Both the position numbers and the translations under genes were made by a program. This document shows positions 32,540 to 45,393 of a DNA stretch of 64,000 nucleotides, piece by piece (the stretch's first letter is position 1; each line of letters starts with the position of its first letter). Source of the DNA: Alectoria sarmentosa (Eukaryota; Ascomycota; Lecanoromycetes; Lecanorales; Parmeliaceae). The notes beneath the pieces are model-generated. The model was not told the DNA's origin. It ran no database searches and saw only the letters and a list, made by a program, of their open reading frames with translations. Location of the stretch: contig WOGZ01000022.1 of NCBI GenBank assembly GCA_009733775.1, forward strand, positions 124,001-188,000. Reading direction: 5' to 3'.

Positions 32540-34605
32540 TCATTCCTCATAATCAACATCCTTGCTCCACCTTACCTCTTTCCTTGCCGCCCTGTCAATG
32601 CTTTTCCCACTCCCACATCTCATGAACCCCTCCGAACTTCCTCTTCTATTCCTGACCAATCTCTCATCGTCAGGCTGCGGCGTATCAGCTCTCACACTGT
32701 GTCTCTCATTCCAGCTTTTCTGGCCTTCCTCTCTTTCCCCCATCCGCTGCCGTTCCTGCCTGTCCACCATTTCCTGCGCTTCTTGGCGTTCTTGGCGGAA
32801 TGGGGTGCTTTGTCTGGAAGTGCTACCCTGTCTGAATGGAAAAGCACTGTCACGTCGACAGGGGGTGGTGTCTTGTCCTTCTTTTCTTAGAGGCAAAGGA
32901 CTGTCGCGGCCGAGAGGGGTATCCTGTTCGTACTCTGTTGAAACAGGACTTCCTAAAGCAGCATGCATCTCCTCGCTCAATGTAGGGCTTCTTAATGCGG
33001 GATGCGTTTCCTCTCTTGATATAGGACTGGTCAAAGCAGAATACCTCTGCTCACTCGACATAGGACCCCTTAGGACACTATGTCTTTCCTCCCTCGATAA
33101 AGGACTTTGAGAAGCAGGCACCATAGGAAACCTTTCACGTCTCAACCCAGAGCTTCGCAGACTAGGACTCCTTGGCATTGGCGCAACCTGTACTCGTGTC
33201 AAGGGGCTGATCGGACTGGGACTCGGGCCTTGCTCAGCGCGTATCTGGGCATTTTGGATAGCGATACGCTCCCACGAGACGAGACCTGATTTTGAAGGGC
33301 CAAGGCGGGGTTTTTGATGTTCCAGAGAGGGCGAAATCGGATGCGGAGGTGAGTACCTAGTCGCTGGTAACATTTCGGGGGTGTGAGTAGCTGGCGGTGG
33401 GGATTTGGTTGGTTGTTTGAGGCCATAGTTGGTTGGTTGGTAGTAATTCTTTGAGAACGGGATTGGGGAGTTTCGAGTGCGAAGAGGAGCTGGTACAGCG
33501 ACTTTTGACGGTTTCAGGGGAGCCGGATAGGGAACTTGGTGCGAGGCTGAGTTAGACGAACGATTCCGAGAGTGAGCGCCTCTCTGTGGCGGGGATTTAC
33601 TCCAACCAGAAGTGGACTTGGAAACTCGATTTTCGTTATAGTTGGGTTGATGGTTTGAATGGCGGTTGCAGTGGCGGGGGCAGTGGCGGGGACAGTCTGG
33701 GGGAGCATTCTTATGGACATAAAAGTAAACAAGGAGCAAGGAAAAGATGAGAAATACGGCAACGGGAACGCTGATTGCTATGGCGACCCGGGCGTCGTGG
33801 GAGATAGCATGGGAAGAGGTGCCAGTGGTACCGAGGTCGGAGAAATTAGACGGGGGTTGGTAGGTGAAGATGTTTGAAGGTTTTACTGGGAACGGAAGCA
33901 CGGGCGAAGGCTGATTTTGGCATGCATATTCGAGCGTGTTGAGAACTAGGTATGTCTTATCAGGGCAATGGTCTTCGCTTGCAAGAAACAGATGCTTACA
34001 ATTTGATAGATAGAGTTGGTTCGGGACCTTGCTATAACAGGACGCACAGCTTCCGACGTTCGGAAGGAAATCTGAATTTTGGCAATAGTCATAAGTAGAC
34101 GAGGCTGTGGCATTGCGTAGATTGATTTCGAGAGCGTTAGCTATCCTCCCGCAAGCTGTAATACACTGATCCGAGGCTGTCTCATTGTCATCCTGAGGGA
34201 AATTGAACAGACACCAATCCAAGGCATATCTCATATTGTCTAGTATATAGCAAAAAGATCAGTCCTCCATGGAGACCTCTATAAAAAGGAAGGGTTTGGC
34301 TTACAGAGAGCCCATCCCAGATCACTCTGTTCCCCTGTTAGAGGGATTGCCTGACTTTGAATCTCACATGACACGCATGCCTGAAAGTCCACGCCGGCGG
34401 AAGTGCTGTTATAGTCATTGTCATGACAGGCAATATCACTTCCATTCGTATTGTAGACTGTTAGAGGACTGAAGCAGGAGGACGTGCAGTTAGAGCCTCC
34501 GACCACCAAAAGAGCCAAGACATGTGGGATGTTACAGAAGACGAGAAGGACGAGTGTGAGATGATGCAAGGTATTATTGCAATAAAATAGTCTTGAGGGC
34601 CGCAT
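32540..34605 (-). CDS. Single-pass membrane protein, Cys-rich ectodomain, repeat-bearing tail
   Basis: Unidentified cell-surface protein. Model: complement(join(32540..34239, 34305..34605)), 666 residues, with a 65-bp intron. The start at 34605 (MRPSRLFYCNN) gives a signal peptide ending near residue 31; an in-frame ATG 33 bp upstream is possible. The ectodomain has about 14 Cys, including CVSCEIQ, CASCYSK, CITACGR and CQNQ, plus several NxS/T sites. One membrane helix lies at about 252-276 (VAIAISVPVAVFLIFSLLLV), followed by a His/Cys-rich juxtamembrane PRHCPRHCNRHSNH. The tail of about 390 residues is disordered and contains about five 13-residue repeats of the type SPxSREExHxALR, then a Gln/Arg/Glu-rich end. 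Architecture suggests a sensor or cell-wall receptor; the function is not known. Confidence 0.75.
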
Positions 34606-36025
34606 TGCACCCTGGGCGTGGAGAGTAGCATGAAACAATATCCTTGCCGTTTACATTAAAGGCTGAATGGATAACGAACGTAAAGGCCATAGAGGCCCTC
34701 TTCGCCAAAGGAAAGAAGGAAAGGACAATGGATAAGGATGATGCTGGGTAATGAATATTCCGTGAAGCAAAAGCGTGGACCGGTAAATAGGCAACATTTC
34801 CATCGAGCATTTAATGAGCGCAAGTCGATTGACTGAAGCGAAGCAATCCGACAAAAGGCGGTGACAGGCGTGATCCCACTCTCGCATCCAATGCGCGTGT
34901 GGATATAGTATAGAAGGCTCATCAAATCAGACGGAAGTCAGGAAGCCAGGTTGAACGTGTTATGGTGGGTGGATCTCCGATCTGTAAATCATCGTTATGA
35001 CCTGCAGATGCCTGCAGGAAGCAAAGGGTTGGCCATGCAATGCAGAACAAGCTGCTGCCTCACCCGAGGGAGCCTCTCACGTCGATTGGATGAAATGCAG
35101 TAGCAACATGAATTTCGGAAGTATGCAAAGTTTTGCTTATATGACGCCTGGCGCATAGTGTAGCGCTTCGTCGTCGAGACACTCCAAACTTGCCATTGGT
35201 CTGCTCAACGCTCAGAAACAGGCGTGCGAGGGAAATACGATGCGGCGGGCCGTGCTGTGCTATCGTATGCGATATCTGCATGAGCCAAATAGTCGCGTCT
35301 GGTAGCACTCGAGCTGAAGAGACGCTCATTCGAGCTGTTAACCGCGGCTGGCTCGAGGAGACCGGGTTTGCACATAACGTTTCATGCGCTTGGGGGCTTC
35401 CTCCACTTATAAGAGCAGGCAGACTTTTCATGATCGTGATGAGGTATCATCATTTGCACACCATGCCAAACTTGTCGGGCGAGCTGATGGACATTCTAGG
35501 CGACATGTCGAGGGGTGGAAGTTGTTTGGTGAGCGTTAATCCGACAATCTAGCAGACAAGGAAACTACGCCCCACCACCAAATGTGATCCAGACTAGAAG
35601 AAAGTCTTGTGTGACAACATGTCAGATGTGAGGCCATACTTTGTGGAGAATTGTAGAGTAATAGTCTTGTATTGGTTTTGTATATACATAATCCCCCTGC
35701 CTACTGCAACGCAAGACCTCAAGCCAGGCACTCCTTCAGAGAAATCGGCCTGAGCATCTTTCTCTCGACACCTGGAGTACGTCCCATCAGCATGCCCTCG
35801 CGCCTCCCCACGTGCTCGGAGATTTGAGGCGCCTCAATTCTCCAAGCGCAGTGTGATTTCTTGGCTCGCATGTCATGCACGACCGTCAGGTAATCAAGCA
35901 TAAATTAGCGAACCTTCTCAATAGTTTGTTCGAGTTTCCTGAGCGATCGATAGCCGAAAAGACGGGGGTGATGATTTTTTGCCATTGCCCACCCGGCCTC
36001 GCTGATTGGCCAACTTAGTGGCTCC
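34606..36025. other. Intergenic, no convincing gene
   Basis: Overlapping ORFs on both strands at 35060-35552 show no domain and are mutually exclusive. The rest is featureless. Confidence 0.35.
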
Positions 36026-36727
36026 CTAAAGACCTTGCGTGGTAGTTTGACTGATCTGATCGCCATGATCCTCATCTTCCATATGTCCAGTTGGTCCAGG
36101 AACGGGTACAGCAAATCGGTCTGATTCAGATTGCGGTTCTATGGGTGGTAACTCCTTGTTGACGACTGTGGTTGGAATGGGCCGCAAAGCAGATTCTCGA
36201 AAAGCGGGATGGGTCAGGCCGTCTATCACTGCAGAGTTGGTTTGGTTGGCTAGGTGCGATAGTTGTATTCTGGGCTCTGATTCTTCTTGGTATTTTTGAG
36301 TAGGCCGGGTGTCCGGGGAGTGTTTTGCTATCAAAGGGCCCTCTTCGGTCTCGTTGAAAGAGTAGTGTGTAACTTGTTGTGGTATCTCGATGCAACCTAT
36401 GTAGAATGATTGACGATCTAGGCACTCTTCCAATTGGGCGAAAGTCAAGTAGTCGTCCATTCCAGGCGTTTGACCTCGACGCTTCCACGGTGTCGAGACA
36501 TCCCACGAGTGTGGTCGAGGCGAACATTTGGCACAAACTGTGCAGCCTTGACCGTTTGGTCCTGGTTTGTGGAAGGCATCGAGAGCACTTTCGACATTCT
36601 CGGGGCGTTTGGATGACAGTGATTCGACACGGCGTCGGTGCATTAGACCTTTCAAAAACTTGGACGATCGACTATGGTGTTGTGATACGGTAACCTCGCA
36701 AGCACACAAGAGGGTATCGGATGACAT
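36026..36727 (-). CDS. Hypothetical protein
   Basis: A 233-codon frame from the ATG at 36727 (MSSDTLLCACEVTVSQHHSR). The longer frame, to 36904, is less likely. It is hydrophilic, has a Cys-containing segment (GCTVCAKCSPRPHSWDV) with two CxxC-like pairs, and is otherwise Pro/Glu/Gln-rich. No domain is recognised and no membrane segment is visible. Coding status rests on length and composition only. It is divergent from SPT5, 850 bp away. Confidence 0.35.
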   Translation of the reverse strand: MSSDTLLCACEVTVSQHHSRSSKFLKGLMHRRRVESLSSKRPENVESALDAFHKPGPNGQGCTVCAKCSPRPHSWDVSTPWKRRGQTPGMDDYLTFAQLEECLDRQSFYIGCIEIPQQVTHYSFNETEEGPLIAKHSPDTRPTQKYQEESEPRIQLSHLANQTNSAVIDGLTHPAFRESALRPIPTTVVNKELPPIEPQSESDRFAVPVPGPTGHMEDEDHGDQISQTTTQGL

Positions 36728-37577
36728 GTTAATGTAGTGACGATATGATAGATGGATATTAGTGGGGATGATAGAGGTGTCAAGTAGACAGTCAATTCGT
36801 CTATATGTAAGAAGAGAGAAGGATGTTAGCAGAGCCTCGTTGGGAGCAGCACTGCCTAAGTTCGAAAGTGAAATATAGCAAGGCAGAAGGCAGGCTTCCT
36901 CCACGAATGCTAGCAGCAGCAGAAGTAGGAAAAAGCAAAGCCTTTACGTATCCTTCGACTTTGAGCTGGACCATGTTGCATGGTTCAGGCGATCGAACCC
37001 AAATTGCATTTGATCCTTCAATTACGGCCGCAGCTACGTCTCTTACCAAGCCTCGGACCCAATGCTGCAATGGTTGGCAACATGCATGATGCATCGCACC
37101 GAGAAAGGAGTGGCTCTTGCGGATTGCTGCCGCAGTACCAACTTACAGAGCCCAAAGCTGGTGGGCTGACAGACGGGGGGTTGGACGAGTGGTAAACTTG
37201 TCTGAAGAAGAGCACTGCCCCATTAGCACTGGAATCGAAAATTTTCCTCGTTGCCTATTAGTCGGCTACTGTGTTTCAGATGTCGGACCAATCCAGAGCA
37301 TGGCAAAGCAGTCAATTTATGCGCGCAGGTGAAGATGACGGTAGCAGGAAATGTAATGGGAAAGAAACAAATGTGTGAGCGTCCTTTTTCATAGGGCGGA
37401 TGTGCCAAGATATGCGGAAGCTAGTCCATGTGCGGAACGCTTCTCGTCGACCAATCAACTGGAGCTTCAAAGTAATTCATTCAAGCTCAATGAGCCGAAG
37501 CATGTTGAAACTTTTGACACGCTCAAAGTCTCAGCCAGTCCATCAAGTTTGTATACTATATTCTTCAGGAAGACAAC
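36728..37577. other. Promoter region of SPT5
   Basis: Divergent spacer between the hypothetical gene and SPT5. Short ORFs on both strands overlap one another and lack domains. Confidence 0.4.
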
Positions 37578-40500
37578 ATGTCATCAGCTGCACTTTTAGA
37601 ACAAGATTTCGGCTCGGAATCTGAAGACGACAACTTTAACCCAGCACCCGCTGAGGACTCAGACAATGATGCTGTTGGTGACTCTGATGAAGGAGTCAAT
37701 GTGAAACCGAATGGAAACGGAATTGAGCGACGGCGGCGGCCCTCGGAACAACAAAACGATGAGGACGAGGACGATGATGCGGAGGGCTCACCAGTGAACG
37801 GCCGAGAGAGCAATGGACACGGCTCAAGAGGGGCTGCAGCTGATGGAGATGAAGGCACAAAAGGAAAGGGCGCTGGCAGGCTGCAGGTTGCAGAAGAAGG
37901 TGGTGAGGAGGAAGAGGAGGACGAGGACGAGGAAGAAGAAGAGGAAGAGGACGAAGAGGAAGCTATTTCCGTAGGTCTTCGCCTTGTATCGTGGGATTAA
38001 GTCTAGCTCATACTTCGTCCAGGGCCGACCACGAAAGCGAGCACGTCGGGATCCTCGAAACCAATTCCTTGATGTCGAGGCCGAGGTTGATGAAGAGGAC
38101 GAAGGGGACGAGGAAGATGAGGGGGATCAGGCGGATCCCTTCATTGCCGAAACACATCCGGACGACGTCGCCGATCTTCCAGACGGCGCGGAAACTGATG
38201 ACAGGCGGCACAGAGAGCTTGACCGGCAGAGGGAGAGGGCCCAGCAGATGGATGCCGAGAAACAGGCCCAGCTACTGAGAGAAAAGTACGGGCGGAGAAC
38301 GGCTACTAACGCAGATGCAGTTACGGTTCCAAAGCGTCTTCTACTACCAAGCGTGGACGATCCAAGCATATGGGGCGTCAAATGCAAGCAGGGGAAAGAA
38401 CGTGAGATTGTCTTTGCGCTCACCAAGAGGATAGAAGAAAGGGCCGGCACCAAAAATCCAATGCCAATCATCTCTGCGTTCGAGCGTGGTGGAACTATGA
38501 TCGGCTATATCTACATTGAAGCCAGGAGGCAGGCCGATATACATACGGCTCTTGAAGGTATCATGAACGTGTACCCTAGAACCTCGATCGTCATGGTCCC
38601 CATCAAGGAGATGCCAGACCTTCTACGAGTCACAAAAAGTGAATCCCTGGTTCCTGGTGGCTACGTTAGAATAAAGCGCGGCAAGTACGCGGGCGACCTG
38701 GCACAGATCGACGAGGTGGAGACCAATGGGCTCATGGCGTCTCTACGAATTGTTCCTCGACTTGACTATGGACAGGCTGAGGACAATAACGCGCCTATGG
38801 TCGATGGTAGTATAAAGGGTGAGGCACAGAAAAGGAAGAGACAGAACGCCATGGGCCTTAACAATCCGGCAACCCGACCTCCACCTAGACTTTTTAGCGA
38901 TGTCGAGGCGAAGAAAAAGCACTTGAAATTTCTCCAACAAATGTCTACCTTCGACAAGAAACACTGGCAATATATGGGGGATACATACATCAGTGGTTTC
39001 TTGATCAAAGATTTTAGGATCCAACATTTGACCACAGAGAATGTAAACCCTACGCTCGAGGAAGTCACTAGATTCACAGCAGGGGCGGAGGATGGCACAG
39101 AGAATCTGGATCTTTCAGCTCTGGCTGCAACCTTGAAGAAGGGTACTTCTAATGAGAACTACCTCCCGGGTGACGTGGTCGAGGTCTACGAAGGCGAACA
39201 ACAAGGCGTTAGTGGGAAAGCCGTTGCAGTGCGTGGTGACATTGTTACCATCGCCGTGACAGATGGAGAACTTCGTGGCCAGAGCATAGAGGTGCCTGTC
39301 AAAGGTCTCCGCAAACGTTTCAGAGAGGGTGATCATGTCAAGGTCATTGGTGGCAGTCGATACCGAGATGAGGTTGGCATGGTAGTCAGCATCAAGAACG
39401 ACACTGTCACGCTACTGAGTGACTTGAGCATGCAAGAAATAACAGTATTCAGTAAAGACTTGAGGGAGGCAAGTGACACGGGTGTTGCAGGGGGTCTTGG
39501 GAGGTATGACATACATGATCTAGTACAGCTTGATCCTGCAACGGTAGGGTGCGTGACAAAGGTGGATCGAGAGTCGTTGCGCGTTTTGGATCAAAACGGG
39601 TCTACAAGATCCATCATGCCATCGCAGATATCTAACAAAATCGAGAAGCGACGACATGCAGTTGCTACAGACCGAAACGGATCCGAAATACGGGCCGATG
39701 ATACTGTCCGCGAGATTGGTGGTGAGTCGAAACAGGGTGTCATTCTACACATCTACCGATCGTTTCTCTTCCTGCATAACCGGGAGCAGACCGAGAACTC
39801 TGGTATCTCTGTAGTGAGAGCTAGCAATGTCGCTACTGTGGCAGCAAAGGGTGGCCGAGTTGCCCATGGCGGTAGTAACGGACCAGATCTCAACAAGATG
39901 AACCCTGCTTTGATGAGGAACGGTGCGAACAGCAACGGAGCAATGGCACCTCCGAAGACTTTTGGACGAGATCGTGCTCTGGACCAAACTGTCACTATTC
40001 GAAAAGGACCGTACAAAGGCTTGCTTGGTATTGTCAAGGATACCACGGATCTTGAAGCACGAGTCGAGTTGCATACCAAGGGAAAGACCATTACTGTGCC
40101 TAAGGATACCCTTGGATTCAAAGAGTATGCGTCACTATATAACTTGATGATTATGACTGACATTCCGTAGCCCCTTGACCGGACAGAGCATTGACTACAC
40201 CCGCTTCGCTGGAACACGAGGAAGAGGCGGCGGTGGCCGTGGAGGATATGCAGGTAATATGGGTGGTGCTACTCCAGGAAGAGAGCCCCAGTGGCAAGGT
40301 GGCCGCACTCCTGTGCCAATGGCAACAGGAGGCCGTACGCCAGCCTGGGGAGTAGGTGCTTCATCAGCTCGAAGCATGTCCCACACTCCCAGAATCTCTT
40401 ATACAAGGCTAACATCTCCCAGCACCAGCCTGGTCCGCCAACGCGTCAACAGCCCGAACCCCGATGTGGCGCCAAGACGCCATGGGCTCCAACGGCGGTG

Positions 40501-40991
40501 GTCGCACACCTGCCTACAACGCCGGCGGCGATGGTTCTCGAACGGTCAATCCTTATGCCGACGGTAGTCGCACCGTCAATCCCTATGGCGGCTCCACATC
40601 CTACGGTAGTGCTTCAGGAGGAGGAAGCCGCACCCCTGCCTGGAACCCCACCGCAACATCCTCCTCCTACTCACACGACCCCTTCTCCTCTCGCACACCC
40701 GCTCACGAACCTTCGTACGGCCGCACACCCGCTCCCTCCTACCCCACTCCTCAAGACTCAAGACCTTATGATGCGCCTACACCAGGGAAAGACTTTACAA
40801 CAGCGCCGACGCCGGCGGCACATCCCAGCAATGGGTACTCGGGTAGTACGCCTGCCGCGATAGGAGGGGCGCCAACGCCGAAGTTTAGTGGGGATGCGCC
40901 GACGCCGTTTAGTGGACAGCCGGAGACGCCGGGGTGGAGAGGTGAAGCGGACGATGAACCAAGGTATGAGGAGGGGACGCCTAGTCCTTAG
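37578..40991 (+). CDS. SPT5: Transcription elongation factor SPT5
   Basis: Large subunit of DSIF, which clamps RNA polymerase II during elongation. Model: join(37578..37970, 38023..40124, 40171..40355, 40423..40991), 1082 residues. Introns are 52, 46 and 67 bp. An acidic N-terminus (long Glu/Asp runs) is followed by the NGN domain ([40 protein letters not shown]). KOW repeats come next ([78 protein letters not shown]). The C-terminal repeat region is rich in GRTPAW/SRTPA units, potential phosphorylation sites. The 46-bp intron joins GFKD to [12 protein letters not shown]. The third intron's donor (GTGCTT) is weak but is the only phase-compatible choice. Confidence 0.96.
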
Positions 40992-41416
40992 GGAGAAGGG
41001 TGGAGACGGTCGGATAGAGGCTGCTGAGGAATGGTAGCTCGTGCTTTTGTTGGCGTCAGGGGACGCGACAGTGAGCATAGTGGACCTTACTACACATCAG
41101 AGGACTGTCGGTCTTCCCGTTCGATGAAAATGCTGCAGGTAATGGCATCAAATTATCGGGTTAGAAATTCATTTCTCTTCTCTTTTCTTCAACACAGCGG
41201 CATACTCTTCTTATCATCGCTTATGGCTAGGATATAGCCAATCCTAGCCCGATCCCAATCTCCAACACTCGGGTTTCAGATTTCATGTATTTCATATATG
41301 ATCCGGGTATCAAAATGCAATGTAATACCCGCTGAAAGAAATGCATACTCGTTTGCGCTAGTAAGAACCTTCCTAATAAAGTCCCCTTACGGTCATACTC
41401 TTTTCATTGCGTAGTC
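40992..41416. other. Convergent 3' spacer
   Basis: Between the SPT5 and lipase 3' ends. No gene seen. Confidence 0.4.
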
Positions 41417-44016
41417 TCAGCTTTCCCTCATCTCTTTCTTCTTTCCCCTTGTTCTAGTTCCTGTAGGTATGTCAATTTCGAGCGCCCACTCCCTTTTCAT
41501 GATCTTCGGCTCTTGATCTGGCGTCGATTGCCCAGTCGAATGCATGCTCTCGCGATTCTTTCCAAGAAGGTTGGATACCGTTTTACCCGTCGGCATGTGA
41601 TGGAATAACCGTTTGTACCGGGATTCGGACGAATGGGCTGACATGCTCGTGGAACTCTTGCTTGGTGTCATGGCAAACGCGGGGATGGTGGGCTTAGCGC
41701 TGTGGGGCGCTGGCGTGAACATCCCATAATGGTGGTGGGATGGTGTGGCAGGCTGGGATGCAGAGCCGAAAAAGGGGAGCCACTTCTCTTCTCCAGTGGG
41801 AGAGGACGGGGATTCTGTAGGGGATGAGAAAGAGGTGGAGGATGAAGAGGATGTTAAATTGGAGGTCTCATCGGCGCCGGAAGATGTGACGTCGTGGAGG
41901 GGTTTGGAAAGGTAGTCGGACGATGGCAATTGCTGTTCTTGGGGTATATCACCAGAAGATCGGCCGTAGAGGAGGGTGTTGATGCTTAAAGACTTCTTAT
42001 GACGACCGGATCTGCTTTGGCTGTGTGTGCGAATGGAAGGTGTGCTTATAGGGGCAACAGCCGGTTCGGGGGCGCTAGTTTGCGAGAGAGGCCGCCTAAA
42101 TCGATGTCTTCGAGTTTCTTTCCTGGGGTCTGAGGTTTGTCGTGGACGCATCCTCGACTCGACTTCGCTTGGACTAAAAGCCACCCTTGCGCGCAGCTTC
42201 TGCACTGCATCGTCCAATGCAAGTTCAATAGCACAGTGATTCTTGATGATACTCAGCTTAGGCCAGGTGGCTCGCTCACCACCGAGCATTGCCCTGTGCA
42301 TGAAAGCTGGGGTTGGGTTAGATAGCATACGGGGAAATTCGGCATAAGAGATATCTGGGAAGATAGTAATGTCGCCTGAGTACTTCTGGCTGAGCACAGA
42401 TACTGTCTTGGTCAAAATATTGGGAAAAATACCCATGTCTGCCAATGTGTGCATCCGATGCAACGCCTCGCTCTTCGCAAGGTGAGAGACATTATTGAAC
42501 CATGCTGGCCCGGGTGATATTGTGCCACTGGATCTTTTGGCTTCTTCTCCTATGGCGTCCTCGTCCTTGACGAGAAAGGGGACGACGTGTGGATTGACTT
42601 GAGACACAATGAAGTGATTCACGTTAAACATTTCAGCTAGTCGAGTCATGGGTATATCGTTATCGACTGAGCCATCGATCCATCGCTGGGGCGAAGGGTT
42701 CCAGGGTACGGCTTCACCAGTCTTGGGATCCTTAGAAAGAAGTGAAGCAGCTGTATAGACAAATGGGACCGAGCAAGACGCAGCTCTGCGTGTTGTTAGC
42801 TTCTCATGTAATTTTCAGCAATGAGCGATACTTACACAGCGGACCATATAAGCACATTGGGAGCGGTAATGTAGTTGAGCAATCTCGGAAGCTCATAGAG
42901 ACTCGCACTCGAGACACAGATATTCAAAATCTTTCTTGTTCGATTGTAGGCCTCTTGAAACGTCATATCACTCAACAGATCTTTCATTACCCTCGTCAAA
43001 TGGCTAATGTCGTATAGTGCACCGTGTTTGAGGAATCGCACTGCTTTACGTAGCAGCCCATCCTCATTGCCCTCCTCTTCAAACACCGCGAGGTCTCCAT
43101 CACAGAAGGTATCAAGTAGTTCAGGTATTTCTTCATCAGTGTGAACACACAGAACTGCAGATACAATGCTGCCTGCTGAGGCGCCGGATATGATGCGAGG
43201 TAGAAGTTTGGCTTCCCAGAGTGCTTTGAGGACCCCAATGTGATTCATCCCGAATGTTGCCCCACCAGACAGCAGAAGCGCACTCCTGCCGAATGCCTGC
43301 CTTGCAGATAGCACTTGTTCTAGTATATATTTCGACTCCATTCCGTCGCACTTTGCTCTCGCGGAGACGTCCAGTAATGCGTTCAGAGTTCCCAATGCCG
43401 ATGTGATGTATCGCTCAATTAGGTCCTTGGTACCAATGTGGGTATGCTTGTACATTCGCAAATCACCCATGTCCCCCAGATCTCGGGTCAATGATGTGCG
43501 GATGAGGAACAGCATGCGTCCAATGTCACAGCTTATGCGTGCTTCGTCAAGCTGCTTCGACCGCGCTTCCACCAGTTGGGCATCGTATTCTGGCGATTCG
43601 AAGATAGTCTTCCATTCATTGTTCCCCTCCAGGTCGTCGAGCTCTGTAGCTGCTGCTTTCCAATCGGCATGATTTGTAGCCTAGGCGCGCCCAGTCAGTA
43701 TTTGTAGCAATGGCATGGCACAGATTGGTATGAGTGGAAAGCTTACCATTCGCATCTTCAGAGATAAGAGCTGTTTCATATCGGCCCGACCTTGTCTTCT
43801 CGCACGTTCCTCCTTGGTAGTGCCATCATACCAATTCTCGACCGCTTCTCCTACGTTTTCGATTGGGTTTCGCGCAAAGTGTACCAGACCCGCAAGTGAG
43901 CTCGAGGACCGACGTATCTTTCGATTTTGTTTTCCACTGGTTGGGATTCGAGATTCGTTATCACCATGGCTGAGCGTCAGACTATTTAGTAATGGAATGC
44001 TTGGGATGTAGGCCAT
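41417..44016 (-). CDS. Patatin-domain triacylglycerol lipase (TGL3/4/5-like)
   Basis: Lipid-droplet type lipase or lysophospholipid acyltransferase family. Model: complement(join(41417..42785, 42836..43680, 43747..44016)), 827 residues, with introns of 50 and 66 bp. The patatin domain has the oxyanion loop LLLSGGATFGMNHIGVLKAL, nucleophile Ser258 in ISGASAGSIV, and catalytic Asp409 in RWIDGSVDNDIP. The preceding DUF3336-like segment (EWKTIFESPEYDAQLVEARS) is typical of the yeast Tgl3/4/5 group. The C-terminal third is Ser/Pro-rich and disordered, with a final basic RGKKKEMRES. Which of the TGL paralogues it matches cannot be decided by eye. Confidence 0.9.
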
Positions 44017-45393
44017 CGTGAGAGGTCATTGCCTTTGTGAAGAAGTTGAGTGGTTTACTCCTGCTTCAGCAATCTGCTTGAACAGTGAAATCCGAAGTGT
44101 TGAAGGACGATGGTGCTGTGTGGTAGTTAAGGGTGATATCATACTCTACACAGATGACAGTGGGCTGTCACGCGGTCTCATGTTTTTATTAGCTGGTAAG
44201 GTCATCCTGCGGATGCAGCGTGACGGCACCAACGGATCTAAGTCCGGCGAATTTTCCGGCAGATGGGGTGGAGTTCAGTTACCTTATTGACTTGACTTCT
44301 TATCTATTTCTGTTTCCTACTGTACTAGTACATGCACAACCCTTTGTAGTAGCATACGAGATAGTAGCAAAGAAATCCTAGTCTCAACATTAAACTACAC
44401 AACAAAGGATCAGTCACCGAATGCTACCCTGTCCTCGATTGCAAGGCGACTTCCCCGAACGTCACGGGATGATGTCTCGAACAGGGTTTCTTCGCCTAGG
44501 GCTGAGCACAGTCACACGAGTCATTTAACATTGGACACCCGTGTTTATTACTACAACTAATCACGCTCGTCAAGGAAAGGGAATAGACCAAATTGGATGA
44601 GAGCAAAGCCATTCAAAATGACTATGTAAACGGTGTATACCGTTTTGCTTCCACTTGGTATGCAGTAAGAGGACTTTCACGCCCTGGAACCAGGCTCGAC
44701 TACACTCTACAAAACCCGCCAACTTCATCGGCATTTGTTATGTACGCACAAAACCACAAACTAGAGGATGACCACAGGACCGGCAGCACACCAAGGCTCA
44801 AGCACTTCCTCGACGCAACGAACAAGGCGCCGCAAAGCTGACGTGCGGACCAATTCCAACTCACCACTAGCTTGTCTGAATCGAACTCATACCAACATCC
44901 AGGTGTATGATTGTGTCGACAAGCCTTCAACTTCCTGCAGAAAAGCAGTGACAGAAGTATTGCCCAGCGTCCCTTCAAATTTGATATACTGGCAGAGCTC
45001 ACAGTCGCATGTATTGCGGACGTTGTCCTAATAAATTGGGTCTTCTGGGCGACTTGAATTAAGAGAAATAGTCAGCATGGGCTTCGTTCGCAGCATTCAC
45101 TTCAAGCATCTGCCAGCAGTCGCATTCGCTGTGAGCTCGGGTCAATGTGCACGTCGTTGGAATTTTTTGAGGTGCTAAAAACCTGTATTCTGACAAGAAC
45201 AATCCCATCTTCCTTCATTTGTCTAATACTTTGCAAGGCCAACCACAGGAAAGCATTTATAGTACAGAAATCAGCCATGATGTCGTCAAGTTGGAGGAGT
45301 CTGAACTGTGGAAATATTTCATTCTACGAAGTTCCGGCTCAAACGCAAGAGGAAAGTGCCGAAAGTATGCCACTTGGACGCCCAATTCTCTAC
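44017..45393. other. Intergenic, no recognised gene
   Basis: Contains the lipase promoter. An 82-codon ORF at 44593-44841 has no domain. A 141-codon plus-strand frame (45145-45570) runs into the hydrolase gene antisense and is rejected. Confidence 0.4.

Noticed and set aside
35060..35552. Paired ORFs on opposite strands
   Set aside because: They cannot both be real, and neither shows a family signature or splice partners.
43681..43746. Lipase intron ending AAATACTGACTGGG as a further introner-like element
   Set aside because: Only 66 bp, no 5' block and no hairpin. The resemblance is just the CTGAC branch point.
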